Part shown: positions 7,437 through 10,136 of the stretch, piece after piece
How positions within the stretch are numbered: the stretch's first letter is position 1
How the letters are laid out: each line of letters begins with the position of its first letter
Source: Alphaproteobacteria bacterium
Lineage (GTDB): Bacteria > Pseudomonadota > Alphaproteobacteria > UBA7887
Reading direction: 5' to 3'
Length of the DNA stretch: 10,136 nucleotides
NCBI GenBank assembly: GCA_028289725.1
Contig: JANQOH010000410.1
Location: 1-10,136 of the forward strand
The notes under the pieces: model-generated
What the model was told of the DNA's origin: nothing
The model's input: the letters and a program-made list of their open reading frames with translations, nothing else
Databases searched by the model: none
Program-made: the position numbers and the translations under genes

Positions 7437-8426
7437 ATGCGCATCAAAATTTTTTCCTCCGACACCATCACCAACGCGATGCGGCAAATTCGCGAGGAAC
7501 TTGGTGACGACGCGGTCATTATCTCTACACAGACAGACGATTCATCGGGCGGTGTGCGCATCACGGCGGCATTGGAGGTAGATGATCACGAAGATTCGAT
7601 CGCCGAAATTTTGGTGGACGAAGCCGTCGACACGACACGCGACGAACTGCTGCAGGCGATGGACTATCACGGCGTCCCGCGAAGCCTGAGCGACCCCATG
7701 ATTGATGGTCTTGAAGGGAACGCGACGACTGATGCCGAAGCGGCGCTGGTGATAGCGCTGCGCCGACGCTTCGACTTCGCCCCCCTTTCATTGCAGTCGC
7801 TCGACCGGCCTCTCATGCTGGTCGGCGCACCCGGATCTGGAAAAACCACGTCCGCTGCGCGATTGGCGACGCGCGCGACCGTGGAGCATCGAACACTTGC
7901 GGTGATCACGACGGACAGTTTTCGCGCCGGCGCCCGCGAACAATTGTCGGCGTTTACCGATATTTTGGAAACCGGGTTGCATTGTGTCGATGGTCCAGAC
8001 GAGTTGCGCAACGCGCTCGACCAAGCATCACAAGAGGCGATTACGATCATCGACACCACCGGTGCCAATCCATTCAACGCCAGCGAAATGGCGGCGTTGG
8101 CAAGACTTATCGATGTCAGCGGCGCTGAACCGGTTTTGGTGTTTGCGGCCGGCGGCGACGTGGCGGAGGCGGCGGAGATTGGGTCGTGTTTTTCCGCGCT
8201 TGGCGTCCGCCGCATGATCGTCACGCGTCTTGATATTGCCCGCAGACTGGGCGCGGCCATCGGTGCGGCCGACGCTGGACCATTGAGTTTTTCGGATGTG
8301 AGCTTCAGCCCGCAGGTCGCACGCGGCATGAAACCGCTTACGCCGCAAGCCCTTGCCCGCTTATTGCTGCGCGACCCCAACCGGCTGGAGACCGGACTTC
8401 CTTCCGAAAAGGCCCTTGCGAAATGA
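7437..8426 (+). CDS. flhF: Flagellar biosynthesis GTPase FlhF (SRP family)
   Basis: FlhF is an SRP-type GTPase that sets where, and together with FlhG how many, polar flagella form. The 329-residue protein begins MRIKIFSSDTITNAMRQIRE, followed by ELGDDAVIIST, the hallmark FlhF N-terminal segment. A short linker and a helical N-domain (about 65-115) lead to the G-domain: P-loop GAPGSGKTT (130-138), TTDSFRAGAREQLSAF (158-173, the SRP-GTPase DxxRxxA-type motif), G3 DTTGANPF (206-213) and G4 TRLD (263-266, in place of TKLD). The B-linker after residue 46 is short, so the protein is smaller than the roughly 400-500-residue FlhF of Vibrio or Pseudomonas. The Arg of the SRP-family DTAGR motif is absent. 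No clear ribosome binding site precedes the ATG; with flhA only 9 bases upstream, coupling is likely. The end overlaps flhG by 4 bases (ATGA). Confidence 0.93.
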   Translation: MRIKIFSSDTITNAMRQIREELGDDAVIISTQTDDSSGGVRITAALEVDDHEDSIAEILVDEAVDTTRDELLQAMDYHGVPRSLSDPMIDGLEGNATTDAEAALVIALRRRFDFAPLSLQSLDRPLMLVGAPGSGKTTSAARLATRATVEHRTLAVITTDSFRAGAREQLSAFTDILETGLHCVDGPDELRNALDQASQEAITIIDTTGANPFNASEMAALARLIDVSGAEPVLVFAAGGDVAEAAEIGSCFSALGVRRMIVTRLDIARRLGAAIGAADAGPLSFSDVSFSPQVARGMKPLTPQALARLLLRDPNRLETGLPSEKALAK

Positions 8427-9214
8427 CACCCCCGAGCAATGTCGCGCGCCACCCAGCGGCAGCCAACACGTTGAAGAATGTCGTCGCCGTCGCGTCCGGA
8501 AAAGGTGGTGTCGGGAAGACTTGGTTTTCAATCACCCTGACGCAAGCCCTCGCCGGCCTCGGCCGCAATATGCTTTTGTTTGACGGTGACCTCGGCCTGG
8601 CGAACGTCGACGTGCAGCTTGGCCTCATGCCCGAACACGACATTTCGACCGTGGTCGCGGGCAAGGTTGGTTTCGAAACCGCGATCCGGCCTTACAGCAA
8701 CGGACGGTTCGACGTACTGGCCGGCCGGTCGGGATCCGGCAGTTTGGCCGCCTTGACACCGCAGAAGCTGAAAGCGCTCCGCGACGGGCTGATGACCGTG
8801 GCGCCCAGCTACGACGCCGTGATTTTGGACTTGGCTGCGGGGATCGATGACAATTTGAGGCTGCTCGCTGGCCTCAGCAGCATTTGTTTAGTGGTGACGA
8901 CGGACGAACCGACGGCTTTGACCGATGCCTATGCCTTGATCAAAGTGATGACGGCCGCCGGCCGCCAACGCACGCTGCGTATTGTGGTCAACATGGCGGC
9001 ATCGAAAAAAGATGGTGAGGCAACCTATCGAACGTTGCTCAAAGCCTGCGAAAGTTTTCTAAAGATTTCGCCGCCGCTCGCGGGCATTGTTCGCCGCGAC
9101 GAAAAAGTTCGCGACGTGATCCGCCGCCAAGTCCCGGTTTTGACGCGATATCCAACCTGTCCCGCCGCCGATGATGTGTCGGCGATTGCTGGACGATTGT
9201 CGGGAGACATCTGA
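8423..9214 (+). CDS. flhG: MinD-like ATPase FlhG (flagellar number regulator)
   Basis: FlhG (FleN) is a MinD/ParA-family ATPase that opposes FlhF and limits flagellar number; in Pseudomonas it also inhibits the sigma-54 activator FleQ. The 263-residue product contains the deviant Walker A SGKGGVGKTW at about 25-34, with Trp34 where Thr/Ser is usual. LLFDGDLGLANVD (51-63) is the typical MinD A' motif, and AVILDLAAGID (132-142) holds Walker B D136. KDGEATYRTLLKACESFL and LAGIVRRDEKVRDVIRRQVP match the FlhG C-terminal region. The N-terminal segment (MTPPSNVARHPAAANTLKNV) shows no DQAxxLR motif, the helix that stimulates FlhF in other species. The ATGA overlap with flhF indicates coupling. A FlhG-FlbD link, by analogy with FleN-FleQ, is inference only. 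Confidence 0.92.
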   Translation: MTPPSNVARHPAAANTLKNVVAVASGKGGVGKTWFSITLTQALAGLGRNMLLFDGDLGLANVDVQLGLMPEHDISTVVAGKVGFETAIRPYSNGRFDVLAGRSGSGSLAALTPQKLKALRDGLMTVAPSYDAVILDLAAGIDDNLRLLAGLSSICLVVTTDEPTALTDAYALIKVMTAAGRQRTLRIVVNMAASKKDGEATYRTLLKACESFLKISPPLAGIVRRDEKVRDVIRRQVPVLTRYPTCPAADDVSAIAGRLSGDI

Positions 9215-9215
9215 C

Positions 9216-10136
9216 GTGGCTGGATCGGTGCCACCGGTCCCGCCCCCCGGTACCACCCCTGTCGCGACAACGAGCACACGGGACGCATCATCGTCTGTCC
9301 CGACCGAGTCAGCACCGCCCAGAGCCAGCAACCCACCACCGCGCGACACCCTCGACACGCTGGCACGCGTGCCTGCCGTTGAACCCGTCGCGGCTCTGCC
9401 GGAAGCGTTGTTAAGCCTTCCACCCGACACCATTGTCGAAGGCCTTGTATCGGCCGTGCCGCAGGAGGCGCTGCCAAGAGTCGAGACAAATTACGGAACG
9501 GTCGTTGCCGACACGCCTACTCGTCTCGCGGACGGTCAAGCGATCAATTTTCAGGTACACAGCGTCGCCGCCCAAGTCATCGCCACGCCTGTCGCATTGG
9601 ACGGAAAAAATCCGCCCGCCGGTTTTCCGCCGACCGTCACCCTCGCTGCTGTCGTCGGATTGGACGCGCCCGCGGTCGATGCCGCGCTCGAAAAATATGG
9701 GCAAAGTCCGCCCACAGTCGGGGCGCCCACACCTCCGATCCGCGAGCAAAGCGACGTCAGGCCCGATGCACTCCCACGTCACGGCTTACCGGCGGCGATC
9801 GCCGATCTTCCGATTGGCGCCCGGATCGCCGGCACGGTGTTGCCGGTGGCGGGGGAAGGTCCACAAAGATATCTCCTGGTGGCACAGGATACAGTTCTTG
9901 CGCTCAGAATTCCGTCGCGCGTAAGTGTCAGCGGTCCCGTGCCTGACGGGACGACCAATGCTCCACGGACAGGAACGCAGCTGTTGCTCGAAGTGCGCGG
10001 ACTTGCGCAACAGATCAACGCACGGCTCATTTCGCTGGCGGGTCTTCCGGTATCGGGTGAGCCAAACCCCGTGCTGTTGCTTCCGCCGACGCTATCGCCA
10101 CCGGAACGCGACGCTTCGCCCGCTCCGGAAGTTGCG
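9216..10136 (+). CDS. Pro/Ala-rich protein, possible FliK-like hook-length control protein (3' end outside window)
   Basis: The frame is open for all 307 codons from GTG 9216 to the window edge. GGGAG (9202-9206) lies 9 bases before the GTG, and the start is one base after the flhG stop. The first 45 residues are low-complexity Pro/Ala/Ser/Thr (MAGSVPPVPPPGTTPVATTS onward). A helical stretch follows at about 46-85, then a beta-rich segment (LADGQAINFQVHSVAAQVIA, about 104-123), a proline-rich linker (about 163-190), a second beta-rich segment (LPIGARIAGTVLPV, YLLVAQDTVLALRIP, GTQLLLEVRGLAQQINARLI; about 198-272), and further Pro-rich sequence. No signal peptide or membrane segment is visible. 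Pro-rich spacers with small beta domains in a flagellar cluster suggest FliK-like hook-length control, but the diagnostic FliK C-terminal domain would lie beyond the window. Gene reality is well supported by frame length and context; the function is a guess. Confidence 0.6.
   Translation, partial: MAGSVPPVPPPGTTPVATTSTRDASSSVPTESAPPRASNPPPRDTLDTLARVPAVEPVAALPEALLSLPPDTIVEGLVSAVPQEALPRVETNYGTVVADTPTRLADGQAINFQVHSVAAQVIATPVALDGKNPPAGFPPTVTLAAVVGLDAPAVDAALEKYGQSPPTVGAPTPPIREQSDVRPDALPRHGLPAAIADLPIGARIAGTVLPVAGEGPQRYLLVAQDTVLALRIPSRVSVSGPVPDGTTNAPRTGTQLLLEVRGLAQQINARLISLAGLPVSGEPNPVLLLPPTLSPPERDASPAPEVA

Noticed and set aside
9433..9924. 163-codon + strand frame inside the last gene
   Set aside because: It is Arg/Ser-rich and out of frame with the continuous 307-codon frame from 9216, which has the ribosome binding site and operon position; typical of a shadow frame in GC-rich DNA.

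Overview
The window lies inside a flagellar gene cluster. All nine genes are on the + strand and tightly packed: the longest gap is about 63 bases, and several genes overlap or nearly abut. Gene order and protein sequence point to an alphaproteobacterium. The order fliF-fliG-fliH-fliN-(motA)-flbD matches the Caulobacter fliF operon (fliF, fliG, flbE/fliH, fliN, flbD). The MotA of PomA-like length and the flhA-flhF-flhG block suggest a Rhodospirillales-type polar flagellate; that placement is inferred from sequence impression only.

Region 1 (1-3009) holds basal-body and switch genes: the 3' end of fliF (MS ring, with its C-terminal FliG-binding tail), fliG (rotor/switch), fliH (negative regulator and adaptor of the export ATPase) and fliN (C ring). 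FliH carries an unusual acidic tail of about 85 residues, and its start codon directly follows a 14-bp perfect palindrome.

Region 2 (3046-5228) holds a stator gene (motA/pomA type, with no motB beside it) and a sigma-54 activator of the FlbD type. A perfect 9-bp inverted repeat with a 3-base loop separates them. The FlbD N-terminal domain is a degenerate receiver with Glu at the position where a phosphorylated Asp would be expected, so control is probably not by classical phosphorelay.

Region 3 (5253-9214) holds flhA (export gate) followed by flhF (SRP-type GTPase) and flhG (MinD-like ATPase), the pair that sets flagellar number and position. Both have departures from textbook motifs. Region 4 (9216 to the end) is an open, Pro/Ala-rich gene cut by the window edge. 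It starts one base after flhG and is best treated as an uncharacterised, possibly FliK-like (hook-length control) protein.

No RNA genes, mobile elements, CRISPR arrays, pseudogenes or clear promoters were found. The genes look co-transcribed from a promoter upstream of the window. Overall this is a conventional flagellar locus with a few details worth checking, and I see no evidence of a novel system.
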